From positions 124,001 to 188,000 of the forward strand of contig NZ_JBLXIK010000003.1 of assembly GCF_048269565.1 (NCBI RefSeq): 64,000 nt of DNA, read 5' to 3'. Every line of letters starts with the position of its first letter. Position 1 is the stretch's first letter. The stretch is from Maricaulis sp048269565 (lineage in GTDB: Bacteria > Pseudomonadota > Alphaproteobacteria > Caulobacterales > Maricaulaceae). The notes under the pieces are model-generated. The model worked only from the letters and a program-made list of their open reading frames with translations. It did no database searches and was not told the origin of the DNA. Positions 16,234 to 24,898 of the stretch are shown piece after piece. The translations under genes were made by a program, and so were the position numbers.

Positions 16234-17844
16234 TCAGGCCGTATTATTGTCTTCGGCGATCATCGCGCTGGCGCGGGTCGCAATCATGATCGTCGGGGCA
16301 TTGGTATTGCCGCCGACCAGGCGCGGCATCACCGAGGCATCGACGACGCGCAGCCCGGCGATGCCCTTGACCCGGCAACGCTCGTCAGTCACCGCCATCT
16401 CACCCGATCCCATCGCGCAGGTCGAGGTCGGATGATACAGGGTTTCGGCGCGATTGCGGACATCATCCTGGAGGCCCGACAGGGTCGTGATCTCCGCTCC
16501 GGGATAGCGCTCTTCCTTGCGGTCATGATCGAAGGCCGGTGCCGCGAGAATATCACGCACCTTGGCGAGCCCGTCGGTGAGGACATCGAGATCGAACTCC
16601 TCCTCGAGATAGTTCGGCTGGATGGCCGGATGCTCGTAAGGGTCGGTCGATTTGAGCGTGATCGAGCCGCGGCTCTTGGGATAGAGCTGGCAGGCATGCA
16701 GGGTGACGCCATGACCCCAGGCCTTCTCCACCCCGTGCGGATTGGAGATCGCGGGAATGAAGACCAGCTGCAGGTCCGGCAGATCGCCGGCGAAGGCAGA
16801 CTTGATGAAACCGCCGCCCTGGACCGGATTGACCGTGAACGGTCCGTCACCGGCCAGCGCCCAGCGCGCCACCATATATATGTGGTTAGGGATCGAGCGC
16901 AGGGAATTGCCGATCGAGGTCGAGGATTTGGTCCAGAGCTGGGCCGTGATGTCGAGATGGTCCTGCAGATTCTTGCCGACGCCCGGCACGTCCGATTCGA
17001 CGCTGATGCCGAGGGCGCGCAATTCATCGGCCGGCCCGATGCCCGAGAGCAAAAGGGTCTGGGGCGAATTGATCGCGCCGCCCGACAGGATGACTTCCTT
17101 GCGCGCGGTCAGCACGGTGGTGACGCCGTCGATATCAACCTCGACACCGGTGGCGCGGCCATCCTCGATGATGACCCGGCGCACCATGGCCTTGGTGGTC
17201 ACCGAACAATTGTCGCGCTCCAGCGCGGGACGCAGGAAGGCATCGGCGGCGGAACAGCGCTTGCGACCCTTCTGAGTCACCTGATAGGGGCCGAAACCCT
17301 CCTGGGTCGGGCCGTTGAAATCGGGATTGCGCTTGTATTGCAGCTCGTCGCCGGCCCTGAAATAGGCCTGGGTCAGCGGGTTGAGCGGCGCGATATCCTG
17401 GACCCAGAGCGGGCCATCCGAGCCGTGCAGCTCGCTGGGACCACGGGTCTGGTGTTCCACTTCCTTGAAGGCGGGCAGGGCGCTGTCCCAGTTCCAGCCC
17501 TTGGCACCATAGGCGCTTTCCCACTCGTCATAATTTTCGTGGGCGCCGCGCATATAGTGCATCGCGTTGATCGAGGAGGAGCCGCCCAGCGTCTTGCCAC
17601 GTGGCCACAGCAGCTTGCGGTCATTGAGATGCTTTTGTTCCTCGGTCCAATAGCCCCAGTTGAATTCCTCGCCGGTGACGGCGAATTGCAGCAGCATCGG
17701 CGTGCGGATGACCGGGCTGTCGTCCGAGCCACCGGCCTCGAGCACACAGACCGAAACCGAGGGATCGCGCGACAGGCGTTCCGCGACCGTGCAGCCGGCC
17801 GAACCGGCACCGCAGATGATGTAGTCGTATTGGGTCTCACTCAT
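16234..17844 (-). CDS. GMC-family FAD-dependent alcohol oxidoreductase
   Basis: 536 residues from ATG 17844 (MSETQYDYIICGAG), chosen because GGGGAG lies about 8 nt upstream and the FAD dinucleotide motif GAGSAG begins near residue 10. The GMC signatures follow: RGKTLGGSSSINAMHYMRG (~85), and GGAINSPQTLLLSGIGP (~255). The C-terminal VGGNTNAPTIMIATRASAMI is the usual FAD-binding close. Oxidises a primary alcohol (choline dehydrogenase/alkanol type) in the cytosol or at the membrane. The start overlaps the end of the serine hydrolase gene by 8 nt. Confidence 0.92.
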   Translation of the reverse strand: MSETQYDYIICGAGSAGCTVAERLSRDPSVSVCVLEAGGSDDSPVIRTPMLLQFAVTGEEFNWGYWTEEQKHLNDRKLLWPRGKTLGGSSSINAMHYMRGAHENYDEWESAYGAKGWNWDSALPAFKEVEHQTRGPSELHGSDGPLWVQDIAPLNPLTQAYFRAGDELQYKRNPDFNGPTQEGFGPYQVTQKGRKRCSAADAFLRPALERDNCSVTTKAMVRRVIIEDGRATGVEVDIDGVTTVLTARKEVILSGGAINSPQTLLLSGIGPADELRALGISVESDVPGVGKNLQDHLDITAQLWTKSSTSIGNSLRSIPNHIYMVARWALAGDGPFTVNPVQGGGFIKSAFAGDLPDLQLVFIPAISNPHGVEKAWGHGVTLHACQLYPKSRGSITLKSTDPYEHPAIQPNYLEEEFDLDVLTDGLAKVRDILAAPAFDHDRKEERYPGAEITTLSGLQDDVRNRAETLYHPTSTCAMGSGEMAVTDERCRVKGIAGLRVVDASVMPRLVGGNTNAPTIMIATRASAMIAEDNNTA

Positions 17845-19138
17845 CGCCCGACTCCCCATCTGCCAGCTCGCCGGTCTGCGTCTGGCTGTCCGGCTCGCTT
17901 TCGCCCGGCAGGTCCTCCGGGGCCGTGACGGGATCGCCATAATGTGCCGCGAGGGCACGCATGGCGGCAATCGATTCCGCGGTGCGCCCGGTCCAGGCGG
18001 TATCGGCGGCGGTGCGGGCGATCACGATATTGCGGCGCTCATCGACCCAGACATACTGGCCATAGACGCCGGCCATGAAGTATTCGCCGTCATGATCGTC
18101 GGGCACCCAGAAATGCAGGCCATAGCCGCGATGCGGATAGACCGAGGCGGGCCCCGCCTCCTGGAAGGGGGCATTCGGGCGCGTCGCCATCGTCACCCAG
18201 CCTTCGGGCAGCAGGCGCTGGCCGTCCCAGACACCGTCCTGCAGATAGAACTGACCCATGCGGGCATAGTCCTCGAGGCGGGCATTGAGGCAGCAATAGC
18301 CGATCGCCATGCCGTTATCGCCCTGGATATTCTGGTTCCATGAGGCATCACCGACCATGCCGAGCGGTTCCCAGATCCGGGTCTGGACGACCTCGGCGAG
18401 CGGGGCGTTATAGATACCGCGCACGACGGCCGAGAGCACCTGGGTATTGGCGCTGACATAGTGCAGATCCTCGCCGGCCGGGCGATTGCGTTCGACCTCG
18501 GCCACCAGCGCATCGATATTCTGGCCATAGATATTGGCGCCCAGGAAGAGGCGGCGGATATCGGAGCCGGGCGCGTTATAGTCTTCCTCGAAATCCATCC
18601 CTGCGGACATCATCAGAAGGTGACGCAGGGTGGTGGCGCCGTAATCGGTGCCGGCATATTGCGGCGCGAACATCTCGGCGGTCTGGTCGAGGCTGGAGAT
18701 ATGGCCGTCCTGCATCGCCATCGCGATCAGGGTCGCGACGAAGCTCTTGCCGACCGACCAGCTGGTGTGGCGCGTTTCAGGCGTGGAGCCGAGCAGATAG
18801 CTCTCGTGCACCACGACGCCGTCATGCATCACGATCAGCCCGGTCGAATCTGCGTCAGCCTGCCAGTCACCGACGGTCCGTTCGCGGCCATCGAACCGGA
18901 ATGAGACCGGATCATTGCGCACATCGCGGGGCAGGGGATTCGAAGATTCCCGTGCAGAAATCACCCTGTAGGGGAAAACATCGTCCATATCGCGAAACGT
19001 CTCCGCGAGGTGCTCCGGTTGGGTGGCGGCCTGGATTTCAGCCGGCGAGTACTCGGACCAAGGGCGGAAATACCAACCCGCGGTGACCAGGATAAGGGTG
19101 GCTATAATCGCACCCAAGCCTATGAAAATTCTTTTCAT
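17837..19138 (-). CDS. Membrane-anchored serine hydrolase, class-C beta-lactamase / 6-aminohexanoate-dimer hydrolase type
   Basis: 433 residues. An N-terminal hydrophobic helix (MKRIFIGLGAIIATLILVTAGWY) anchors or exports it. The nucleophile motif SVGK (SxxK) is at about 129-132, with a YVSAN (YxN-like) motif near 245. Family members are esterases or amidases rather than true beta-lactamases. The C-terminal ~30 residues are acidic (ESEPDSQTQTG). First gene of a three-gene minus-strand operon with GMC oxidoreductase and aldehyde dehydrogenase. The operator TGAACGCTGTTCA lies 24 nt upstream of its start. RBS GGGGAG. Confidence 0.88.
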   Translation of the reverse strand: MKRIFIGLGAIIATLILVTAGWYFRPWSEYSPAEIQAATQPEHLAETFRDMDDVFPYRVISARESSNPLPRDVRNDPVSFRFDGRERTVGDWQADADSTGLIVMHDGVVVHESYLLGSTPETRHTSWSVGKSFVATLIAMAMQDGHISSLDQTAEMFAPQYAGTDYGATTLRHLLMMSAGMDFEEDYNAPGSDIRRLFLGANIYGQNIDALVAEVERNRPAGEDLHYVSANTQVLSAVVRGIYNAPLAEVVQTRIWEPLGMVGDASWNQNIQGDNGMAIGYCCLNARLEDYARMGQFYLQDGVWDGQRLLPEGWVTMATRPNAPFQEAGPASVYPHRGYGLHFWVPDDHDGEYFMAGVYGQYVWVDERRNIVIARTAADTAWTGRTAESIAAMRALAAHYGDPVTAPEDLPGESEPDSQTQTGELADGESGDE

Positions 19139-19161
19139 TTCTCTCCCCAGAGTCAGAAAAT

Positions 19162-19174
19162 TGAACGCTGTTCA
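19162..19174. promoter_or_regulatory. Shared operator, copy 1 (TGAAC-GCT-GTTCA)
   Basis: Perfect dyad TGAAC-GCT-GTTCA, 24 nt upstream of the serine hydrolase start, in the 251-nt spacer divergent with the TonB receptor. The same site recurs at 22093-22105 (one mismatch) and 23636-23650. TetR-family proteins often use sites of this size and symmetry; no regulator gene is adjacent. Confidence 0.7.
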
Positions 19175-19389
19175 CTTCGCAGCCTAGCAGAGTCCGGGCA
19201 GGAAGAAAGAGGCTCGCAGGCCCGGGCCTGAAAATTGCCAAGTGCGGTATGCTTGCATCAGCTGCGACACTTTTTTGCCTCAGCGGGAAAAACGGGCTGA
19301 CAGCCTGCGGCCATGATGCTCAAATGGAGGGTAGATACGCGGATTGGTTGGTTAAAAAAAACCGCGTCACAAGGGGAGAAGAAATTCCG

Positions 19390-22095
19390 ATGAAAATGTT
19401 CTCAAAAGCCGTTGTCATGGGCACAACGGCAATTCTCAGTGGTTTGATTGGTGTCTCCGGCGCTCTGGCGCAGGTCGAGACCATTACCGTCACGGCGCAA
19501 AAGCGCGAGCAAACGCTTCAGGATACGCCGGTTTCGGTCGCCGTTGTCACGGGCGAACAAATCGAACAGTCACAGATCCGCGACGCGGCCGACCTGCAGA
19601 TGCTGGTCCCGTCGCTGCGGGTTTCCGAGTTCGCGACCTCGACCAATACCGAGTTCAATCTGCGCGGCATCGGCACTTCGAGCTTCAACCCGGGCCTCGA
19701 GCCTTCGGTTGGCGTCTTCATCGATGGCGTTTATCGCCCGCGCTCCGGCTCGGCGATCAATGACCTGCTCTCGGTCGAGCGTGTTGAAGTCATCCGCGGT
19801 CCGCAGTCGACCCTGTTCGGCCGCAACACGCCAGCTGGTGTTGTCAGCATCATCACCCAGAAGCCGGAATACGAGTTCGGCTATACCGGTGAAGTGACGA
19901 TCGGCAATTTCGGCTCCCGCGTCCTGCGCGGCACCGTGACCGGCCCGCTCTCCGATTCGATGGCCTTCCGCCTCGACGCCACCACGCATTCCAATGACGG
20001 TTACATCACCGCCGAAGACGGCCGCGACATCAATAACCGCGATCGCCAGAGCTACCGGGCCCAGCTGCTGTGGAACCCGGGCGACAATACCGAAATCCGC
20101 ATCATTGGTGATTACGGTACGATCGACGAGAACTGCTGCGCCGCACCGTTCGCCTATTATGATCCAATCGATCAGGGCGCGATTGTCGGCCTCGGTGGCA
20201 CCGCTGTTCCGGCTGATCCACATGGCGGCCGTATCGCGATTGACGGTGATCTGAACACGGTGCTGGATACCTCCGGTGTCTCGTTCCAGCTGGATCATGA
20301 CTTCGACAACATCACCTTCACCAGCATCACCGCGTTCCGCAATTATGACGAAGACCAGAATTTCGACGCCGACTTCTCGGATCTCGATCTGGTCAGCGCC
20401 CGTCATATCCAGAATCAATATGACAGCTTCACCCAGGAATTCCGTCTGACCTCGACCGGTGACAACACCGTCGACTGGATGGTGGGCGGTTTCTATTACG
20501 ACAATAATCTGCGCTTCCAGAACTCGACCCCTTACGGCGCCGATGCCCGGAACTTCTTCGACGCAGCCTCGGCCCCGTCCGTGGCCAGCCTCGTCGCCAG
20601 CCTCGGCCTTCCAGCCGGCACCGGCGGTATCACGCTGCTCGAATTCTTCCTCGACATGAATGAGGCTGCCGGCGTCGGTAACTTCGTGCCGCTCGCTTCG
20701 GGTACTTCGGCCCTGCCGACCACCCCGACCGAAGGCTTCATTGCCACGACCCACGGCCTGATCTCGGAAGACTATCAGTATGACACCGAGGCCTGGTCCT
20801 TCTTCGGTCAGCTCGACTTCCACGTGACGGACGACTTCACCGTCACCGTTGGTGGTCGTTATTCCAACGAAGACAAGTCGATGACCACGGTTATCGATCA
20901 GCCCGATCCAATGTCGGCCTTCAGCTTCACCGACCTGGCGCAGGATCTGCGTCTGGTGGCGCCGGGCTTCTGTGACCCGGGCCTCTATCCGGTCATCGGC
21001 GGCGATGCCTGTGCCTATCTGGTGCCGGTTGTCCTGCTTGGTCAGGGCCTGACCCAGTATCCGGGCGGTGCCCCGATCGATCCGACCTCGCCGCTGCCAG
21101 GTTATCTGGCGGGCACGGCCTACAATCCGCTGCTCGGCTTCTCGGCCTTCCAGAACTGGGAGCCGGTCAATGCGTCCGATTTCCCGACCTCGCGTAATGA
21201 CACCAACTTCTCGGGCAATATCATCCTGTCCTACGACATGTCCGACACGTTGAATGTCTATGCGAGCTACGCCACGGGCTTCAAGCCAGGCGGGTTCAAC
21301 GTTTCGACCAACGCAGCCTTCACCGGCGTTTTCGAGTTCGAGGAAGAGACCTCCAGCTCGTTCGAAATCGGTGCGAAGGGCTCGCTGTTCGACAACCACT
21401 TCGTCTACGCCGTGGCCCTGTTCGATCAGGAAATCGAAGGCTTCCAGACCAACAACTTTGTTGGTAATGGCTTCGCCCTCGAGAATGCCGGCTCGATCCA
21501 GGTCTCCGGTCTCGAGTTCGAAGGTACCTGGGCTCCGACCCCGGGCCTCGTCTTCACCGGCGGCTTCACCTATCTGTTTGAAAGCAAGTATGGCGACTAC
21601 CAGTACGCCCCTTGCCCGGATACGTTTAACGGTGTTGGCGTCTGGGATGCCGGCGATCCGAATTACGCCCTGTGTGAAATCGGTGCCGAGCGGACCAATA
21701 CGGCCGGCGTGACGGCGTTGTTCAATGACCTCTCCGGTCGTGATCGCGGCAATTCCGAATTCGTTGGCTCGCTGACCGGTACCTATACCTGGGCCGTTGG
21801 CGACAACATGGAAGCCTTCATGCGCGGTGAAGTCACCAATATCTCCAGCTTTGGTCTCACCACCTCGCAGGATCCACGCACCTTCGCCAACCAGGACGGT
21901 TTCTCGATGGTCAATGGCAGCTTCGGCATCGGTGCCGAGGATGGCAGCTGGGGTCTCCAGCTCTGGGGCCGCAACCTGTTTGAACAGGATTACGTCAAGG
22001 GTGCCTTCCCGTCGGTCGGTTATCTCGGAACGAGCGTCAATGCTTACCCGGGCGATCCACGGACCTATGGCATCACCCTGCGTATCCGCGGGTAA
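19390..22095 (+). CDS. TonB-dependent outer-membrane receptor
   Basis: 901 residues from ATG 19390, with AAGGGGAG about 10 nt upstream and a signal peptide (cleavage after GALA). The TonB-box-like ETITVTAQKR leads into a plug domain (TPVSVAVVTGEQI, GVVSIITQKPE). A long 22-strand barrel follows, ending in YGITLRIRG rather than the usual aromatic last residue. Imports a ligand across the outer membrane using TonB energy. Members of this large family in Caulobacterales/Sphingomonadales take up hydrophobic or carbohydrate substrates as well as siderophores. Context with oxidation genes suggests a hydrophobic carbon source. Confidence 0.95.
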   Translation: MKMFSKAVVMGTTAILSGLIGVSGALAQVETITVTAQKREQTLQDTPVSVAVVTGEQIEQSQIRDAADLQMLVPSLRVSEFATSTNTEFNLRGIGTSSFNPGLEPSVGVFIDGVYRPRSGSAINDLLSVERVEVIRGPQSTLFGRNTPAGVVSIITQKPEYEFGYTGEVTIGNFGSRVLRGTVTGPLSDSMAFRLDATTHSNDGYITAEDGRDINNRDRQSYRAQLLWNPGDNTEIRIIGDYGTIDENCCAAPFAYYDPIDQGAIVGLGGTAVPADPHGGRIAIDGDLNTVLDTSGVSFQLDHDFDNITFTSITAFRNYDEDQNFDADFSDLDLVSARHIQNQYDSFTQEFRLTSTGDNTVDWMVGGFYYDNNLRFQNSTPYGADARNFFDAASAPSVASLVASLGLPAGTGGITLLEFFLDMNEAAGVGNFVPLASGTSALPTTPTEGFIATTHGLISEDYQYDTEAWSFFGQLDFHVTDDFTVTVGGRYSNEDKSMTTVIDQPDPMSAFSFTDLAQDLRLVAPGFCDPGLYPVIGGDACAYLVPVVLLGQGLTQYPGGAPIDPTSPLPGYLAGTAYNPLLGFSAFQNWEPVNASDFPTSRNDTNFSGNIILSYDMSDTLNVYASYATGFKPGGFNVSTNAAFTGVFEFEEETSSSFEIGAKGSLFDNHFVYAVALFDQEIEGFQTNNFVGNGFALENAGSIQVSGLEFEGTWAPTPGLVFTGGFTYLFESKYGDYQYAPCPDTFNGVGVWDAGDPNYALCEIGAERTNTAGVTALFNDLSGRDRGNSEFVGSLTGTYTWAVGDNMEAFMRGEVTNISSFGLTTSQDPRTFANQDGFSMVNGSFGIGAEDGSWGLQLWGRNLFEQDYVKGAFPSVGYLGTSVNAYPGDPRTYGITLRIRG

Positions 22096-22105
22096 ACAGC
22101 GTTCA
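22093..22105. promoter_or_regulatory. Shared operator, copy 2 (one mismatch)
   Basis: TAAACAGCGTTCA, which reads TGAAC-GCT-GTTTA on the minus strand. It overlaps the TonB-receptor stop codon and sits 66 nt before the next gene (22171), consistent with a separate promoter for 22171-23571. Confidence 0.55.
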
Positions 22106-22170
22106 ATTTTCGCTTTGAATGGGGGCGAAGGCTGTATAGCCTTCGCCCTTATTCGTTTGTGGAGCCGTTG

Positions 22171-22587
22171 ATGACGTTTGTCTGGGTCATGTTGGGATCC
22201 TTCGCGGGCATCTCCGCGATGGTCGCGTTGAATGTTCTCCTGCGTCTCGGGAAACCGGCGCGGATTGCCAGTCTGGATGAGGCCATCGAGCAGCTCGATA
22301 CCGACGCGATCGGCTTCCGCGCCGGCAATGGTGTCCTGGCCGATGACGGCAGTGCGGCGCTGGTCGAGGAGAGCGGCGGGCGGCGAATCGGCCTCCTGAA
22401 GTCGAAGGGCGACAAGTTTGTCATCCGCTATATCGAGCCCGGCTTGGTACGCGCAGCGCGGCTGGCGGACGATGCCCGGCTGACAGTCCGGCTGAATGAC
22501 TTCACCTTTCCGCCCTTCACCATGGCGTTCGCCGACGCCGGCGAGGCCCGTTTCTGGGCCGACAAACTCAATGCAATGCAGGAGTAG
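22171..22587 (+). CDS. Small membrane-anchored protein of unknown function
   Basis: 138 residues from ATG 22171, with GGAG 6-9 nt upstream; the in-frame GTG at 22159 would overlap that RBS. One N-terminal transmembrane helix (MTFVWVMLGSFAGISAMVALN) is followed by a soluble alpha/beta region (ADDGSAALVEESGGRRIGLL, LTVRLNDFTFPPFTMAF). I do not recognise the family. The gene is 3 nt from the fatty-acid-hydroxylase gene and follows an operator copy, so it very likely belongs to the same function. Confidence 0.75.
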   Translation: MTFVWVMLGSFAGISAMVALNVLLRLGKPARIASLDEAIEQLDTDAIGFRAGNGVLADDGSAALVEESGGRRIGLLKSKGDKFVIRYIEPGLVRAARLADDARLTVRLNDFTFPPFTMAFADAGEARFWADKLNAMQE

Positions 22588-22590
22588 ATT

Positions 22591-23571
22591 ATGGACGTTC
22601 CGGCTTTTGTAGAGACTTTCAACCCGGTCTATTACGCGATCCCGCTCTTCATCCTTCTGGTGGCGATCGAGATGATCCACGCCAGGCTTACCGGTTCGAC
22701 CCAGTTCGAGGCACGCGACAGTGCATCAAGCCTGCTGATGGGGCTTGGGAGTACGGTGTCCGGCGTGCTGTTTGCCGGCCTGGTGACGGCTTGGGCGATG
22801 TTTGTCTACCAGTTCCGCCTGTTCGATATCGGTTTCGCCTGGTGGGTCTGGCCTGTCGCCTTCGTGTTCGACGATTTCATGTATTACTGGGCTCACCGGT
22901 TCGGTCACACCGTGCGCTGGTTCTGGGCCGATCACATCGTCCACCATTCCTCGCAGCATTATAATCTCACCACGGCCCTGCGGCAGTCCTGGCTTGGTCC
23001 GCTGACGCTGAAATTCCTCTGGCTCGGTTCGGTGATGATCCTGATCGGCTTCCACCCTCTGGTGATCGGCATCGTCTCGGGCTTCAACCTGATCTACCAG
23101 TTCTGGTTCCACACCGAGGCGATCAAGAAGATGCCGCCCTGGTTCGAGGCGGTGATGAACACGCCGTCGCACCACCGCGTGCATCACGCCACCAATCCGG
23201 TCTATCTCGACCGCAATTATGCCGGTGTCTTCATCATCTGGGACAAGATTTTCGGGACCTTCCAGCCCGAGCTCGAGGACGAGAAATGCCGCTACGGGAT
23301 TGTTCGCAATATCGGTACCTATAACCCGTTGAAGGTCGCGGTCCATGAATGGCTGGCCATCCTCAAGGACATGCGCCACGCCAAATCACCCCGCGAGGCG
23401 ATGATGTATCTGCTGGCTCCGCCGGGCTGGTCGCCGGACGGATCGCGCGCAACCTCGAAACAGATCAAGGCGCGCTGGCGTGCACGGCAGGGCGAGGGCG
23501 AAACATCCGGTTCCGCAACCGGCGCCGATAGCGCGCCTGCAGCGCCGTCAGGGATCGCGCCCGCCGAATAG
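22591..23571 (+). CDS. Sterol desaturase / fatty acid hydroxylase family protein
   Basis: 326-residue integral membrane di-iron enzyme. The His boxes are intact: HRFGH (HX3H) and HIVHH (~100-118), then HHRVHH (~195). Hydrophobic segments surround them. Family members hydroxylate or desaturate lipids, sterols or carotenoids with O2 and a reductant. The C-terminal ~45 residues are low-complexity (Ala/Gly/Ser/Pro). Placed between the small membrane protein and the di-iron ferritin-like gene, in a locus also supplying alcohol and aldehyde oxidation steps. Confidence 0.93.
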   Translation: MDVPAFVETFNPVYYAIPLFILLVAIEMIHARLTGSTQFEARDSASSLLMGLGSTVSGVLFAGLVTAWAMFVYQFRLFDIGFAWWVWPVAFVFDDFMYYWAHRFGHTVRWFWADHIVHHSSQHYNLTTALRQSWLGPLTLKFLWLGSVMILIGFHPLVIGIVSGFNLIYQFWFHTEAIKKMPPWFEAVMNTPSHHRVHHATNPVYLDRNYAGVFIIWDKIFGTFQPELEDEKCRYGIVRNIGTYNPLKVAVHEWLAILKDMRHAKSPREAMMYLLAPPGWSPDGSRATSKQIKARWRARQGEGETSGSATGADSAPAAPSGIAPAE

Positions 23572-23618
23572 GGGGCAAACCGGATTTTTCGCCTTTTCCC
23601 TTGCCAAGACGGCGAAAT

Positions 23619-23650
23619 TGAACCATGTTAGGAGAGTGAACGCTGTTCAC
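23619..23650. promoter_or_regulatory. Shared operator, copy 3 plus a degenerate tandem copy
   Basis: GTGAAC-GCT-GTTCAC at 23636-23650 is the most symmetric copy. A degenerate site TGAAC-CAT-GTTAG lies at 23619-23631, 18 bp away centre to centre. The pair ends 73 nt before the di-iron protein gene at 23724, which therefore probably has its own regulated promoter. Confidence 0.65.
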
Positions 23651-23723
23651 CCTGGTTGTCGGCCTCGATCAGGGTGAGCCAATCGATACCGGATATAAGC
23701 CGGATCTAGGGAGAAATGACGTC

Positions 23724-24815
23724 ATGGGCACACTGCGCGAACTGTATCCGCTTCCGGAACTCGACAAGAACTGGTCGATTGACCAGAGGTTCAACGCCAC
23801 CTTCGACTGGGATTATGATGAGGGGCGTACGACCCTCATGCACCTTTACCAGAAGGGCAAGGACATGCAGTGGGATGCGGTCAGCCGCATCGACTGGACG
23901 CAAGAGCTCGACTTCGAAAATCCGATGCAGCTGCCCGATGAGGGCATCGCCATCTTCGGGTCCCCGATGTGGGAGAAGATGACTAAGACCGAGAAGCGCG
24001 AATTCCGCCGCCATGCCCAGTCCTGGAACATCTCCCAATTCATGCAGGGTGAGCAGGCAGCCCTGATTTGCGCCGCCAAGATCGTGCAGCAGGTTCCTGA
24101 TCTCGACGCGAAATTCTATGCCTCCACCCAGGTGATGGACGAGGCGCGCCATGTCGAGGCCTACAAGAATTTGCTGAACAAGTTCGGTGTCGCCTATCCG
24201 ATGACCGATCCGCTCAAGCAACTGGTTGACCAGGCGCTGCGTGACAGCCGCTGGGACTTCACCTATCTGGCGATGCAGGTCGTGATTGAAGGTCTGGCGC
24301 TTGCCGCCTTCGGCACGATCCGCGACATGGCCCAGAACCCCTTGGCGCGCATGGTCAACGCCTATGTGATGGAAGACGAGGCGCGCCACGTCGCCTTTGG
24401 CCGTCTGACACTGCGCGACTACTACCCGCAACTGACCCAGGCCGAGCGCGACGAGCGCGAGGAATTCCTGGTCGAGGCCTGCTATCACATGCGCAACCGC
24501 TTCCAGGCTCGCGAAGTGTTTGAAGTGATGGGCCTGCCGGTCGAGGAATGCGTTGCCTGGGCCGACCAGTCGGAAATCATGAAGCTTTTCCGTACCATGC
24601 TGTTCCAGCGCATCGTGCCGGTGGTCAAGGATATCGGGCTTTGGGGACCGAAAATCCAGGCCGCCTACGCCGATATGGGTGTGCTCCACTATGCCGACCA
24701 GGATCTCGATACCCTGGCCAAGCAGGACGAGGATATCGCCAAGGGCCTCGACCAGGAACAGCACGGGGATGTGCGCATGGCCTATGTCCATGCCGTCGCC
24801 GGCCAGGCCGAATAG
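23724..24815 (+). CDS. Ferritin-like di-iron protein (oxygenase-type)
   Basis: 363 residues; RBS AGGGAG about 10 nt before the ATG. A four-helix di-iron site is readable: Glu110 (MQGEQAA), Glu140/His143 (DEARHVEAY), Glu189 (VIEGLA), Glu219/His222 (EDEARHVAFG), i.e. two E...ExxH pairs as in AurF, ribonucleotide-reductase-like and related oxygenases. It probably activates O2 to oxidise an organic substrate, which is inference from the ligand set. Preceded by the tandem operator at 23619-23650 and closed by a strong terminator, so it forms its own transcription unit. Confidence 0.88.
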   Translation: MGTLRELYPLPELDKNWSIDQRFNATFDWDYDEGRTTLMHLYQKGKDMQWDAVSRIDWTQELDFENPMQLPDEGIAIFGSPMWEKMTKTEKREFRRHAQSWNISQFMQGEQAALICAAKIVQQVPDLDAKFYASTQVMDEARHVEAYKNLLNKFGVAYPMTDPLKQLVDQALRDSRWDFTYLAMQVVIEGLALAAFGTIRDMAQNPLARMVNAYVMEDEARHVAFGRLTLRDYYPQLTQAERDEREEFLVEACYHMRNRFQAREVFEVMGLPVEECVAWADQSEIMKLFRTMLFQRIVPVVKDIGLWGPKIQAAYADMGVLHYADQDLDTLAKQDEDIAKGLDQEQHGDVRMAYVHAVAGQAE

Positions 24816-24841
24816 GGCTCAAGCCCGGTTCAGAGACAATG

Positions 24842-24873
24842 AAGGCCCCGTCAGCGATGACGGGGCCTTTTGT
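24842..24873. terminator. Bidirectional intrinsic terminator
   Basis: Perfect 12-bp stem, AAGGCCCCGTCA (24842-24853) with TGACGGGGCCTT (24858-24869), followed by a T run. Serves the di-iron protein gene and, read on the minus strand, the convergent gene ending at 24899. Confidence 0.9.
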
Positions 24874-24898
24874 GTTGCGGGCAGGCCGGGAAGGATCG

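Noticed and set aside
16432..17928. 498-codon plus-strand frame across the GMC gene
   Set aside because: Antisense shadow; the minus strand has intact FAD and GMC motifs.
19570..22680. 1036-codon open frame antisense to the TonB receptor
   Set aside because: Stop-poor reverse frame of a high-GC gene; its peptide has no family features, while the plus strand encodes a clear receptor with signal peptide and RBS.
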